Assembly: GCA_021234155.1 (NCBI GenBank)
Contig: JAJEKV010000080.1
Location: 2,244,623 to 2,308,622, forward strand
Source of the DNA: Isoetes taiwanensis
Taxonomy: Eukaryota > Streptophyta > Lycopodiopsida > Isoetales > Isoetaceae
Length of the DNA stretch: 64,000 nt
Direction: 5' to 3'
Shown one piece after another: positions 20,900 through 31,125 of this stretch. The stretch's first letter is position 1. Each line of letters opens with the position of its first letter. The notes below the pieces were generated by a model, which ran no database searches, was not told the origin of the DNA, and saw only the letters and a list, made by a program, of their open reading frames with translations. A program made the translations under genes and the position numbers.

Positions 20900-21908
20900 T
20901 CTAAGTGTCTTGGGGGTCTGAAGCTTCTTTAAGGCAATGATTTTTCCCTCCTACTTGAAGACCCTCAGGCGAGAAACTTCATGGCCTAATGAGTTGGCCT
21001 CTAGATGATAAAAGATGCACTTCTTTGGATTTAGATTAACTCCAGCTTGTCTCGCACAATATAAATATTCTTGTTAGCTCGAAACATGGTCATTTCCTTC
21101 AAGTACCTAGGCATAAATCATCCAGAAGACTCTAAACTGCTCTCGAGTCATGCTTGCAAAAGACAGTGTCCATGGCCCTTTGAAATGTAGCAGGGCATTC
21201 ATTAAACCAAAAGGCATCCTTTTCATTGCAAAAAGTTCCCCATGGGGTGATAAAAGATGTCTTGGGCTGATCTTCTTGTTTAATGCTTATCTGATTGAAC
21301 CCAGAGAAACCATCCAAAAATGAGTACATGGATTTACCAGCTACTGCATAAAGGATTTCTTCTAAAAAAGGCAAGGGATAACAATCTTTAATGGTAGCCT
21401 TATTAAGATCTCTATAATCTACACAAATCCTCAAAGAACCATTTTTTTTTAAAAAGCGGGACAATGCATGAAACCTGTGAAGGATTCACAATAGGCATTA
21501 TCGGACGACTCCTGCATTTTAGACAACTCTTGTTTGATAAGATCCAAGAGTGAAGAATTAATTCTCCTCAATTTCTCGCATAACGGGTTTAGCATCTTCT
21601 CGAACTTTTATTTCAAACTCACAAATATTTTTATCAATCCCCTTTAGTTCTGAATATTCCCAAGCAAAAACATCCACCCAATCCTCAAACAACTCAACCA
21701 TTTTACCTCTGTCATCCTCTTCATATAGGTCTCCCATTTGCAAAGTCCTAGGCACACCTTCTTTATTCACTTTAAGCTCCTTGTATGATTCTTCTTGGGC
21801 TAAGTTTATAGTTAAGATAGGATGAAGTTGAGAAAGCTCGTCTTCATCTAAGAAGTCTTCTTGGATAGCTCCTTGAGGATAAGTGCTCCAATAATGTTTC
21901 CCGCACAA
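20900..21908 (-). pseudogene. Gypsy reverse transcriptase
   Basis: The frame 21908-21558 runs from the end of the upstream RNase H (CGKHYW) through an acidic linker into the RT N-terminus (WVDVFAWEYSELKGIDKNI, DAKPVMREIE). RT proper is at 21464-21132: SLRICVDYRDLNKATIKDCY, then MYSFLDGFSGFNQISI with the motif A Asp, and ECPATFQRAMDTVF. The catalytic YxDD box expected after this is lost in frame changes near 21060-21130. The RT N-terminus follows the RNase H domain without a gap. Confidence 0.85.
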
Positions 21909-22330
21909 TAAATCAGCCTCAAAGTTTTTAGATCTTGGAATATGATGAATCTCCCAATGATCAAAAAAGTTAACAAATCTCGAGCTTGAGTGTTCAAATC
22001 CTCCATCTCATGATGCTTTGTTTGGTATTCTCCCAAAATGCATCACCAAACCAAATGTGAGTCTCCATAAATAATAATATAGGAAATATTCATGAATTTT
22101 GCTTTCTGTAGGCCTGCAATGAGGGCTCTCTATATTCTGCATTAGAGGAAATATTAGGATGAATTCTCCCTATTTTGGTCATTAGTTTTAAATTTGTATC
22201 CTTTAGAATAGCAGCGGAAGAAGCAATTCCTAATTTTTGGACATACCTCCATCAAACCAAAGGTAGGCCTTATTTCCTTCAGATCGGAAGATTCAAAGAT
22301 GAGCAAAGTTGACCACTTCTTCTTTTATAC
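21890..22330 (-). pseudogene. RNase H domain located upstream of RT in the Gypsy element
   Basis: Across a few frame changes the minus strand reads AYLWFDGGMS, LGIASSAAILKDTNLKLM, ISSNAEYR, ALIAGLQKAKFMNISYIIIY, GDSHLVW, CILGEYQTKHHEMEDLNTQA and WEIHHIPRSKNFEADLLCG. This is a complete RNase H fold with acidic residues in DGG, NAEY and GDS, plus the HIPR-N-AD end typical of plant RNase H1-like domains and the additional RNase H of Tat-type elements. It lies after the protease and runs directly into the RT N-terminal frame, so the order is protease, RNase H, RT. In described dual-RNase-H plant elements the extra domain follows the first RNase H. One TGA and two frame shifts break it. Confidence 0.75.
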
Positions 22331-22355
22331 CAACATCCGGACCTAAACTATAAAT

Positions 22356-22790
22356 TCACGGCTCCTCTTCCCGCAAAATATCCACACCTATGAACCTAAT
22401 ATTAGCAGAGGGATCAGTCTTGTTTACCAATTTAATGGAGGTTGCTCCATTTGAAATAGTGCGAGATGCCTTGGACCATATCGGCCTAGCATCTACTGTT
22501 TTCATCCATCTTCTTCCCAATAATAAATCATAAATGTTAGAATGATGAACATTCTCAAAATCAACAACCACAAATGTAGCTAGCACAATAATACCTCCTG
22601 TGATTATGAGGACACATTCCTCACAATTCCCTTTGGCACTACCTTAGCATTGGAAAAAGATTTTAGAATAATAGAAGTATTGTCTTCTACCTTGAGATCC
22701 AATGCTTTCATGACATGGTAAGGCATGACATTTAGAGAGGAACCTCCATCTAGCAAAACCTTATCCGGATGGAAAGTACCTATGGTGGCA
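22356..22790 (-). pseudogene. Gypsy aspartic protease
   Basis: Minus-strand retroviral-type aspartic protease that would cleave the polyprotein. KVLLDGGSSLNVMPYHVMKA near 22720-22760 holds the catalytic Asp in a DGGS context, as in several non-chromodomain plant Gypsy groups. Further parts are LIITGGIIVLATFVVVDF and SNIYDLLLGRRWM. The frame opens at 22586 and ends at 22356 with ILREEEP. The upstream half is in another frame, so there is at least one frameshift. Confidence 0.75.
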
Positions 22791-23121
22791 TTACAAGTAA
22801 AAGCACACGGATCTTGGTTTGCTTTCGGGTAGGGCTTCGAAATATTGTGACAAGTCTCGCAGCGGTTTCTTCAACATTTTGAGTGCTCTTGATAAGCTTT
22901 TCCCTATAAGATGGTGCAATTCTCAGTGAGTTAATAAGTCTCTGAGAACTTTGGAGTTTTTCATGAGCAATTCAAATTCATCAAGTTCGAGAATCATACT
23001 GTTTTATACCTTTGGACGAGGAGGAGGGGCTATACTCTGGGGATCTGGTTGAAATGTTACCTTATGGGGTGTAGTTGGTGGAATAGAACCTGCAGGGTTA
23101 CTGAATAAGGCACTGCACGTG

Positions 23122-24402
23122 TCACGCACAACCATAACATCTTGCTCCTCTTGTCCCCTGCACAAGTCTCAATAAAACTAACATTTGACACTGTTTATCC
23201 TTTTCTTGTCTTGCAAAGTAATTCTTGACAACTGCAGAACTGTCATCATGACCTACCTCTTTACAAAAGGAACAGACAGGACATTCTCTACCAAAATGGC
23301 CTTTCTGTTGCATTTAGGACAAGGCCTAGCATAACAATTCTCAGCCCTATGAAAAGGCTTACCACAGTTTGTACAATCGGGAGGCAGAGCTAGAAGAAGA
23401 AGTACCATTTCCATTTTTCAACTCCATGAGTTGTTTAGTCACCTCTAAAAGAGCTTCAGATATTTTACTTATCTCAGATTTCATCTCTCGAAACCCGAGG
23501 GTTTAATTCCTCAACTTTTGGCTTTTTTCTTTTCTTTACGAAGGCGCATATACTTGTGAACAAAGATTAGTATAGTGTAGCTCATGCTCGAGAATCATGA
23601 TGAGAAGGATAGAATGGGTCTCGGATTTCTTCATCGGGCAAATAGCTTAGCAATTCTACTAAATCCACAGCCTTTACAAATGCTTTATGAATAGAATCTA
23701 GTTCACCAAATCTCGAAGTTTTAGCAATTTCCTATAAATCCTGGGGTGCGGGCATCAAACCTTTGATAAAAGAAGCAACCAAATGCAAAGTTGGGTGAGA
23801 GACTTGGTTTCTGTTACAAACTAGCAAATAAGAGTTAAATCTTTCCACATCTTTGCTTCACACTTTCACCAGGTCTAATAGAGAAAGAATTGAGTTCAAA
23901 ACAAGATCCCGAGGCTAAGTAGTCTTACCAAACCTTGATAGAAACTTTTGTTCCAATTCATCCCACTTAGTACCAATGGAGAGCTCAAAATCCAACCAAG
24001 ACCTGGCCTCATCACCCTTCATGCACTTGGTGAACTCGTAAAATCTGAGCCTTTTTTTCTCCCATGCTCCTCATAGTATTCTTCAAAATTCTTCAAAAAT
24101 GGTTGGCATTCATGGAAGAATCATAATAAGGAGGAGAAACAGTCTGTTAGCTCAAAATGATAAATTTGGTGGAGGAGTTGGCTCAAAAAAGATTTTGAAC
24201 TTGTGAAGACGAGGGCAAGGTAGAAATATTTGTAACATTGGTAGACCTGATAGAGAGGAGCTTGTGGAGGAATAGGCACATTGGGAGTGTTTGTGGCATT
24301 GGTTATAGATCTGGTAGCCACTCTCATGCTTACTCCTACTAATTTGGTTGATTTGTCTCCTCCGGGTGGTTCAGCGTGCTCAAGATGCTTCTTTGGCCCC
24401 AT
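23122..24402 (-). pseudogene. Gypsy gag with zinc knuckles
   Basis: The capsid gene starts with an ATG at 24402, 22 bases past the primer site (MGPKKHLEHAEPPGGDKS). After frame changes a typical retrotransposon gag core appears at about 23930-24060 (KGDEARSWLDFELSIGTKWD, ELEQKFLSRFG), then LIKGL-like and acidic parts. Near 23270-23380 come two CX2CX4HX4C knuckles, CTNCGKPFHRAENC and CPKCNRKGHFGREC, followed by a third Cys-rich piece, CSFCKEVGHDD. Many stops interrupt it. The 330 bases between this and the protease are linker without a recognisable domain. Confidence 0.75.
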
Positions 24403-24423
24403 TTGAGTTCAATTTCGGGTAAA

Positions 24424-24442
24424 GATCTCGGTAGGACCTCCA
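24424..24442 (-). promoter_or_regulatory. Gypsy primer-binding site, resembles tRNA-Gln
   Basis: Three bases past the 5' LTR the minus strand reads TGGAGGTCCTACCGAGAT. Its complement, ATCTCGGTAGGACCTCCA, looks like the T-arm/acceptor end plus CCA of a plant tRNA-Gln. The tRNA identity is from memory and should be checked. Confidence 0.65.
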
Positions 24443-24445
24443 AAA

Positions 24446-26913
24446 TGTTAGCCTAAAACCTGGAATTTTAGCCTAACCTCAAAGGAAGTGTAAACAAACT
24501 GGTAGGGACCTCCGGATCACTTAGGGTGATCAATCCTTAATCATATAAAGCAAAAGAACTCAATTTCAAATCTTTGGTTTTGTCAAAATCACTACAAAGT
24601 CCCTGAAGCGAAAAACTCGCATCCGGAACAAAAATCAATCTTGCAGTCACACCCTTTAAGATTTTTTGAGTTTTGGTTTTGGTATGAGTTATAGACAAGT
24701 AGAGGGAACTCTTTGATGAAAGTCTGTCTCGATTTGGATAGGGAAGACCAAGAAAATCAATGTCAAAAGTTCGGTCAAAAATTGGTCAATGCCAAAAGAG
24801 AGCCAAAATTTGCAAATGGAGTTTGGTGATGAATTTTGAGTTGGAATTTGTGCAAATGACCTCAGAATGAACTCTAAATCACGTGCATAGGGTTTTCTTG
24901 ACAAGCAAACACTATGATATTTTTTGAGACAGACCAAAGTCTTGAATTACATCCACAGTTTGTAGATGTATATGAAAAAACTATTTTTTCTTTGTTTTCT
25001 TTGCATATAAACAATACTCAATCCTATTTAAGGGTGGGACACAACTATTTATTTGGGATTCAACTTAAAATATCTGATTTCTATTGGTCTAGACAGGCAT
25101 TAACAGATTTATAACTTGAGAAGATGGCAACACTATTTTTCCGTGCAAAAGAATATGCATTAAGATCATAAAATATCACAGGAGTTCAGAAATCTCGGGA
25201 GAAAATATCCAAAATAATGCTTGAGAGTAACTCCCAAAGCATAGTAAGCTTCCGATAATCTAGAAATTGTCCGAAGAGAAAGTAATAAGGAATTTTGAAT
25301 TGCAAGAGAAGTTTTGGTGTCGGGTAGGTCACAACACGATCGGTCTTGATCAAAATACGGTCAATCTTCAATCTCGAGCAGGATTAGCTGAATTTGGAGT
25401 AGAACGGATCAATAAAATATCAAAGATATAGAAAGCGCCCGGATCACAGAGGTATATCTCCAGGGGGTGAAGAAAATGATGTCCATTCTTGGATAAAATC
25501 GTCCCTCCCAAAAACCAGCTCGGTTGAGTGATTTTAGGCTTAATTTGAGCAAATTCCCTTGAATCAAGTGCCTGTGGGGTTCTGGAGGTCTCGGAAAAGG
25601 TTCAGGAGATGATTTCGGGGAGCAAAAGGGCGGGATTCAATCAGATTTGGGCCGAATTTGCGATTTAAAGGTGCTCGAAGTTTAGGGTTTTTTTTTCAAA
25701 GCTCGATATATCCCACAGGGCTGAATGATTCCGGAAGATAAGGATATAAATTGAATAATCCGAGTCAAGATGTTGAATTTGCGTGCCACGTGAAAGGGTT
25801 AATGCCACTCCGTGTTGGAGGCCCCGCCCTCACGCCACGTGGACCAATGGGGGGCTGAGGTGGAATTTAAATGAGGTGGAAAATAGAAAAATAGGGTAGA
25901 TAGGCTAGAATAGGTTTTTTTTTGCTATTTTTTTTTTTTTTTGGCACGCATCCCAAGAAATAATATTTGAGGAATTTTCCAAGGTCTTTTTTGAATTTTG
26001 GAAAGGCCAACATAGCTATTTTTTGCCAAGCTCCAAATCTAGAGTGTTTTCAAGTCAAATTGAGATACTTGAAATTTTGCCCATTTTGACCATGGTCAAT
26101 GAGTTTTCAACCTTGGGAATGGTGAAAAAATCATAGGAAGAGGGTGAAAAGATAGGAAAAAAAGGCTATGGCGAGGATTTAGGGAAATAAGATGAAAGTA
26201 AAATTCAAGCCTCCTTGCTCTTGAAGTTTTTCATGATCTCTTGAGAGCAATTCACAAGTGGAGGTGAGGCCAATAAAAATATAGGTAGTGAAGTAATGAA
26301 AGAAGGCATGACAAGGTGGAAATGGGGTATAAAAAGATGAAAGGAAAGTGGATATGGAATGGATGAAATGGATAAAGGATGGAAACCCACATAGCACATG
26401 ATCTTATCTCCAAAGCTCAAATCATACCTCATAACTTTGCTCAAGGCCCTAGGGTCTTCCAAACTTCTAAAAAGGTCTTCCAATCTTCAAGGCCTAAACA
26501 AGAGCAAAATTCACCTTTAAAGTGACATCTTCATAGGTGTGACTTCCAAACCATTGGTGCAACTCCATTTAGCTCCATATGAGTGAATATGAGCAACATG
26601 CTTATAACTCCTTGTATAGCTTGCTATATCCTTTGCCTGGTCTTCAAGAAATAAGAATGTAACTAGAAAATTTCCTCAAAGGAAAGAATTAGGCTATACA
26701 ACCAAGATCCCAAGGGTCTTCCAAACTTGAGCCAATTTCTTCCAAACTCTAGCAGGATCAAAATAACACTAACTCTTACCATATGAGTAATAGGAAAGTA
26801 ACTTAAGATGAAACCTCAAAAGAAACCACAAGTCTTCCAAACTCTGACAAGTATCTTCCAATCTTGAAACTCTAGGTATCATGATGGTCCATGTTGCCCA
26901 AAAAGGGGCAACA
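24446..26913 (-). repeat. Gypsy 5' LTR
   Basis: Partner of 14810-17268. It starts with TGTTAGCC and ends with GGGCAACA on the plus strand and is bounded by the primer site at 24442 and the AATAT duplication at 26914. It should contain the element's promoter; I did not find a convincing TATA box. Confidence 0.95.
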
Positions 26914-26918
26914 AATAT
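26914..26918. repeat. Target-site duplication AATAT of the Gypsy element, right copy
   Basis: Second copy of the duplication at 14805-14809, inside the Copia-1 gag frame. Confidence 0.93.
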
Positions 26919-27794
26919 CCCCTTGCTCCCCTTTCTTTTCCTTTGGTAAACACCTTAGGAGATGAACAATTTGAAGCATAGTGCCCCCTCCCTCCACAAT
27001 TATAACAATTTATTTCTTTTGTCATAGAGGGGCAATCTATTTTCAGATGACCATATTGATTGCAATCAAAACATGGACCCAGCTTTCCCTTCCTTTTGTC
27101 TTCTCTGCCTTTTCCTTTAGCAAATAAAACTTGTGTGGCTTCTTCATCCTCCATCACTTTATTTTGCTCTATTTCTATTTTTAGCATCCTCTCTGCCTCG
27201 ATTCTTGTCTTTGCCAAAGTTCTAATAAACATGGCTATGTTCGCAAGACTAGTTACTGCTCTTGAAATAGCCAGACTCTGCTGTTATTGAGTATATAAAA
27301 CTCCTGCACCCTCCAAATCAGCAATGATATTATCAAATGTTTGAAAGAAATCATGACATTGTCATGTCATGGAATTTTAATCTCCTCAATTCATTTTCCA
27401 ACACATCTATTCGTGAGGATGTCTTCTCCTCATAATTTATGAGCATATAGCTCCACATTTCACTAGGATGCATTCCTCTGATTTTTAAAACAATACTCGA
27501 GTTTATCTTACTCATGATTATACCCTGAGCTTCTCTTATCTTTGCAATATCCACTCCCCTTATTCTTTCCACAGAGGTTGCTTCAGCATCTGCTCCATTC
27601 ACAGAGCTCGAACTCCCTTCAGCAGCAACTTCTGAAGTTCTGCTTCTAACTTTCTTATCCCCTGGTTCAACAATTTCCCAAAGGCCTTCTACTTGCAACA
27701 CATGTTTGATCTTCTCCTTCCAAACTTGGAACCCTGATTCTCCCTTAAACACATCAATTGCACTTAATAAACCTGCACCAAATCTGCTTGCCAT
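26914..27794 (-). pseudogene. Copia-1 gag
   Basis: Capsid/nucleocapsid part of Copia-1. It starts with an ATG at 27794 (MASRFGAGLLSAIDVFKGES), 15 bases downstream of the primer site. The gag core includes GFQVWKEKIKHVLQVEGLWE and ENELRRLKFHDM. A frameshift near 27355 and a stop near 27288 break it; it reopens from 27232 with RIEAERMLKIEIEQNKVMED. Two zinc knuckles follow, CFDCNQYGHLKIDC and CYNCGGRGHYASNC. The frame then enters an Arg-Gly stretch where the Gypsy element is inserted, and it continues in register at 14804. Confidence 0.92.
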
Positions 27795-27808
27795 CTTATC
27801 TTAACTTG

Positions 27809-27820
27809 GCTCTGATACCA
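27809..27820 (-). promoter_or_regulatory. Copia-1 primer-binding site (initiator Met tRNA)
   Basis: The minus strand reads TGGTATCAGAGC one base past the LTR end. This is the standard plant Copia primer site, complementary to the 3' end of initiator tRNA-Met. Confidence 0.9.
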
Positions 27821-27821
27821 A

Positions 27822-28629
27822 TGTTAGGAAATTATCAGAGAATAACCAATATTTGTTAACAAACTTCAATCACCAAGCATTAGAAATAAACAATCAATGA
27901 ACATGATGATCTAATTACATAAGATCTTTCATGCAACCTCAATCATTTATATAAGTCACAAACAAACTTCATCCTTATATTATCCAAACAAATATGCTTC
28001 ACCATTGAATTAAATCATAGTAACACTGTTCATAAGGTATTAAAATAATCACTGTAGCATCGGGCATTATACCATTTCGATCATCAAATGCTTACCTTGT
28101 CTTCTGCCCTTGCACTGTGATATGCACACTGCAAAATCATATTCACATTGCTACTTAATTTATCCCAGCAGTCCGGCGGTCAAGCCAGACCGCTTGCTTG
28201 ATATCCTTCGGATTCTCATGCCATTCCGGCATTGGACCGAGCTTATTTGAACCGAAACTGGCTCCAAGTATCTCGATAGCATCCTTTAGATATTCTTCAA
28301 TTTCTGCTTAATGGTTTAACCATAAACAATGTTCACCAAATAGGTCATGTATTTGACCTAATGTTCTAACCATTAAACCTTTTCTTCAACCTTAGGATTT
28401 AACTTCTATAAGTTTCCCTAATTGCTTTTCCAATCTCGTTCTTGTGCATAAGCATTCTCTGTGATCAACCTTCAAGCACATAACTCATCACATAATTTAA
28501 GCTTAGCATTTTTGCAACTGTCTCAGCTCCATCAACTGTCTTTAGTTTTCTCTATGCAATAACTTCTTCAAATATTATGGCATGTACTGAATTCCAACAT
28601 CATGAAATATTATGACATGAACTCCAACA
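27822..28629 (-). repeat. Copia-1 5' LTR (inferred, 808 bp)
   Basis: The inner edge is fixed by the primer site: the plus strand starts TGTTAGGAAATT at 27822. The outer edge is inferred from the matching end ACTCCAACA at 28629, giving TG...CA termini. The partner LTR is outside the window, so the outer edge and the possible duplication GGATA (28630-28634) cannot be confirmed. Confidence 0.7.
27945..27955 (-). promoter_or_regulatory. Possible TATA box of the Copia-1 LTR
   Basis: The minus strand reads CTTATATAAAT about 125 bases before the inner LTR end, a plausible position for the U3/R transition. This rests on motif and position only. Confidence 0.35.
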
Positions 28630-28697
28630 GGATACTATCTGATATATTGTATTGTGACCATCTCATAGGCCAGTTGGCCTCCGTGGATGTTAAAATA

Positions 28698-28967
28698 TCC
28701 TTCCTTCCTTCCTTCCTTCCTTCCTTCCTTCCCTTCCCCTCCTTCCTTCCTTCCTTCCCTTCCTTCCTTCCTTCCTTCCTTCCTTCCTTCCCCTTCCTTC
28801 CTTCCTTCCTTCCTTCCTTCCCTTCCTTCCCTTCCTTCCTTCCCTTCCTTCCTTCCTTCCTTCCCTTCCTTCCTTCCTTCCTTCCTTCCTTCCTTCCTTC
28901 CTTCCTTCCTTCCTTCCTTCCTTCCTTCCTTCCTTCCCTTCCTTCCTTCCTTCCTTCCTTCCTTCCC
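28698..28967. repeat. CCTT/AAGG microsatellite, about 270 bp
   Basis: A nearly pure TTCC tetranucleotide run with scattered extra C bases, just outside the Copia-1 LTR. It creates long open frames of Phe, Leu, Pro and Ser on one strand and Lys, Glu, Gly and Arg on the other; these are not genes. Confidence 0.97.
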
Positions 28968-29690
28968 CATGGATGTAAACTCGAAGTGTTCTATTCTGGA
29001 GAGGAGGAGGGGGGGAGGGGTGTTAGTCCAGTGCTCAAAAACACGAGAATGTACCTGTGATATAAGGGCAAGTGCCATGGGAAGAACCCTAAAAAGAACA
29101 TGCTAAAGAAGAGACAAAGGAATCCTATGGCGCGAGGTCATTATGGGCTTGGAGCATGATTACTCCATGACAGAAACCACGACGACCATGAGCTAACAGC
29201 CATCAGTTAAGGAGATTCTTTAGGTATCAGCAGAGATCTCTGGAGTACCTCCAAACAGCAGTTTTATGATTATGGGCCCAAGGTCATTGTACTATATATA
29301 TATCAAAAGCAAAGACTAGATGTTAGACAAGATTTAGCCTTTTCTTGTTAGAGCCTCTGCATTTCAGACGAGAATCCTTGTATCTCATTATCATCACATC
29401 AAGATATCTTCATTTTGTTGTTGATGTTTCTCTTGTTTTCTTGTTGCTCATTCAGTTCGTTTATTCTTAATTCTTTGGAAAATCCCACGTTCTTTGCTCA
29501 AGATCTGTCTTGAAGGTGATTTTGGGCCTAACCAAGACCCCAAACAAGCCTCTGTTGCAGTCAAACTACACATCTCTCTAGCTGCAAAGAGTAGTCTTCT
29601 GCTTTAAACTTGGATCTTCAAGGCTCGTTACAAGTACAGAGGTGAGCCTCCAAAAGGGAACTACTCCTACCCTTGTGTACAAACCATGTA
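28968..29690. other. Non-coding DNA, possible solo LTR or retroposon remnant
   Basis: No coding frame. A TATATATATATC run at about 29292, a T-rich stretch and the CTCCAAAAGGGAACTACTCC block give an LTR-like look, but I found no repeat partner in the window. Confidence 0.3.
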
Positions 29691-29747
29691 GTATCCTTCA
29701 CGTCAAACACTTGCCCTCAAACTAGCAGTGTTCGAGGTGAAGGACAC
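29691..29747. repeat. Inverted repeat, 21-bp arms
   Basis: The arms 29691-29711 and 29727-29747 match at 18 of 21 positions around a 15-base loop. A 19-base string from the right arm onward (TGAAGGACACTAGATACAA, 29738-29756) recurs exactly at 46685-46703. Confidence 0.8.
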
Positions 29748-29963
29748 TAGATACAACTCATTTTGACCCTTGCCCCTAAATACAACTTTTGAGCTGCAAA
29801 ACGCATAAATAGAGTGCAAACTTAAACAAACTAAACTTTTTTGCTACATAAGATTTCTAATTTACAAGCTGAGTACATAATCGAGCATGTTGTTTAACAC
29901 TTATATTGCACTTTTCTTAATAAAAAATACAAAAATTTATCCAACTCGTGTTCATATTGTATA

Positions 29964-30571
29964 ATTTTATCCTATCAATGAACTCAACCGTTCGAGTCCT
30001 CATGGTATAAATTCAATCTGTAAATGATCCCAAGCTGTATAAATTTATACCCAGTGTTCTCACAATCTAAGTTTATATTGTTTGAGAACTCGGACAATAT
30101 AAATTTATAGCGTGTGAAAACTCTGACGGTGTGATCGATACTACTTGATTCCATTCATGGTTTCGTAGCATAAATTTATACCGTGGAGAAGTCTTGAGGA
30201 CATTTAATGTGCTCACAGTACAAGCTCTTGTAATATAAATTTATACCGTTTGGCAAATAACTCCAAAAACTAAAGCTTACATAGAAAAAAAATTACTCGG
30301 TTCAAAAAAAGCCAGGTTGGATGCCTACGTGGCCGTCAGTGTATACAGAAGTCTATAGCTATTCAGACGAGCAAATAAGAGCAGATATAGAGAGTGAAAG
30401 CCTTCGACTTCAATGTACATATGACGAAATAGTCGTGGAAGCATTCGGCCTTAAGTATTTTTTTGTGCTTTCATATAGCTGGTATAGTTTCTTCCTTTGT
30501 TTTGTTTGGCTTCCGTATAGATTTGTATCAGTTTGGTATAATTTTATATAACTCTGTATAAATTTATACCG
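29964..30571. repeat. Array of TATAAATTTATA palindromes
   Basis: Near-identical copies of the palindrome TATAAATTTATA, usually followed by CC or CCG, lie at about 30037-30051, 30096-30110, 30168-30182, 30232-30248 and 30556-30571, with weaker copies near 29964, 30004 and 30534. Spacing is roughly 55-70 bases in the dense part. Confidence 0.82.
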
Positions 30572-30911
30572 CCATATCTTTTTTCATCTTTACAATGACC
30601 CAAGAAACGTAGAGGACTTTGCCATCTTTGGCTCTTTGTGTGCTTCCTCCACCTGTGATTTTTACTCTATCTCCATCCGACATCAACTTCTCTATTTCTG
30701 CACGATGCTTGCCACCTCCAATGATATTCGTGTCAGACGCTACTGCTGATTCAAGTTTGGACTTGTAAAGTATTAGATCACCAGTGCATGCGCATAGGTT
30801 TCCTCCACCAGTGTAGTTCGCTTCCCCACCTCGAGCCCTGTATGCTGACTTCCTCCACCTATTCAATTTACTCCACCCCCTTCTACACAAAGAAAAAAAG
30901 CATACTTCCAC
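30564..30911 (-). other. Open minus frame with Gly-Gly-Gly repeats, unrecognised
   Basis: A 115-codon open frame repeats short motifs (NYTGGGNLCACTG, NIIGGGKHRAEIE, KITGGGSTQRAKDG). The repetition comes from a degenerate DNA repeat containing CCTCCACC. I do not regard it as an established gene. Confidence 0.25.
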
Positions 30912-31125
30912 ATTCTGTGCAATTTACTTCATCCCGTCCTGTATATGAACACACACTTTCTTCTCTTGTTCAATTTATTCCATTCCCTCCCACACATGAA
31001 TGCATACTTCTTTCATATGTCGAATTTACTCCATCTCCACTCATCCAATAGACTTCCTCTTCCATCTTCCCCTAGCCGAACTTAGACTTCCTCCTGTAGT
31101 GTAATTCACTTCTTCACCTTCCAAC
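30840..31125 (+). repeat. Degenerate 54-57-bp tandem repeat
   Basis: About five units centred on TTCAATTTACTCCATCCCC followed by ACAC-TGAA and CATACTTC. The plus-strand translation repeats VQFTSSRP, VQFIPFPP and VEFTPSPL every 18-19 residues because the unit length is near a multiple of three. Confidence 0.75.

Larger units (their letters stand above)
14810..26913 (-). mobile_element. Ty3/Gypsy LTR retrotransposon nested in Copia-1
   Basis: A 12.1-kb element with two LTRs of about 2.46 kb (TGTTAGCC...GGGCAACA on the plus strand), a 5-bp duplication and minus-strand genes. Order along the element is gag (24402-23122), protease (about 22790-22356), RNase H (about 22330-21890), RT (about 21908-20900), a decayed second RNase H (about 20830-20394) and integrase (20092-19304), then 2 kb without a recognised gene. 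The integrase WGLDYVGPINPPSS motif is like Tat-type plant elements. All genes carry frameshifts or stops, so the copy is not autonomous. Confidence 0.93.

Noticed and set aside
28602-29106. Three long open frames (up to 152 codons) over the CCTT tract
   Set aside because: They are the direct translation of a tetranucleotide microsatellite on both strands and have no independent coding sign.
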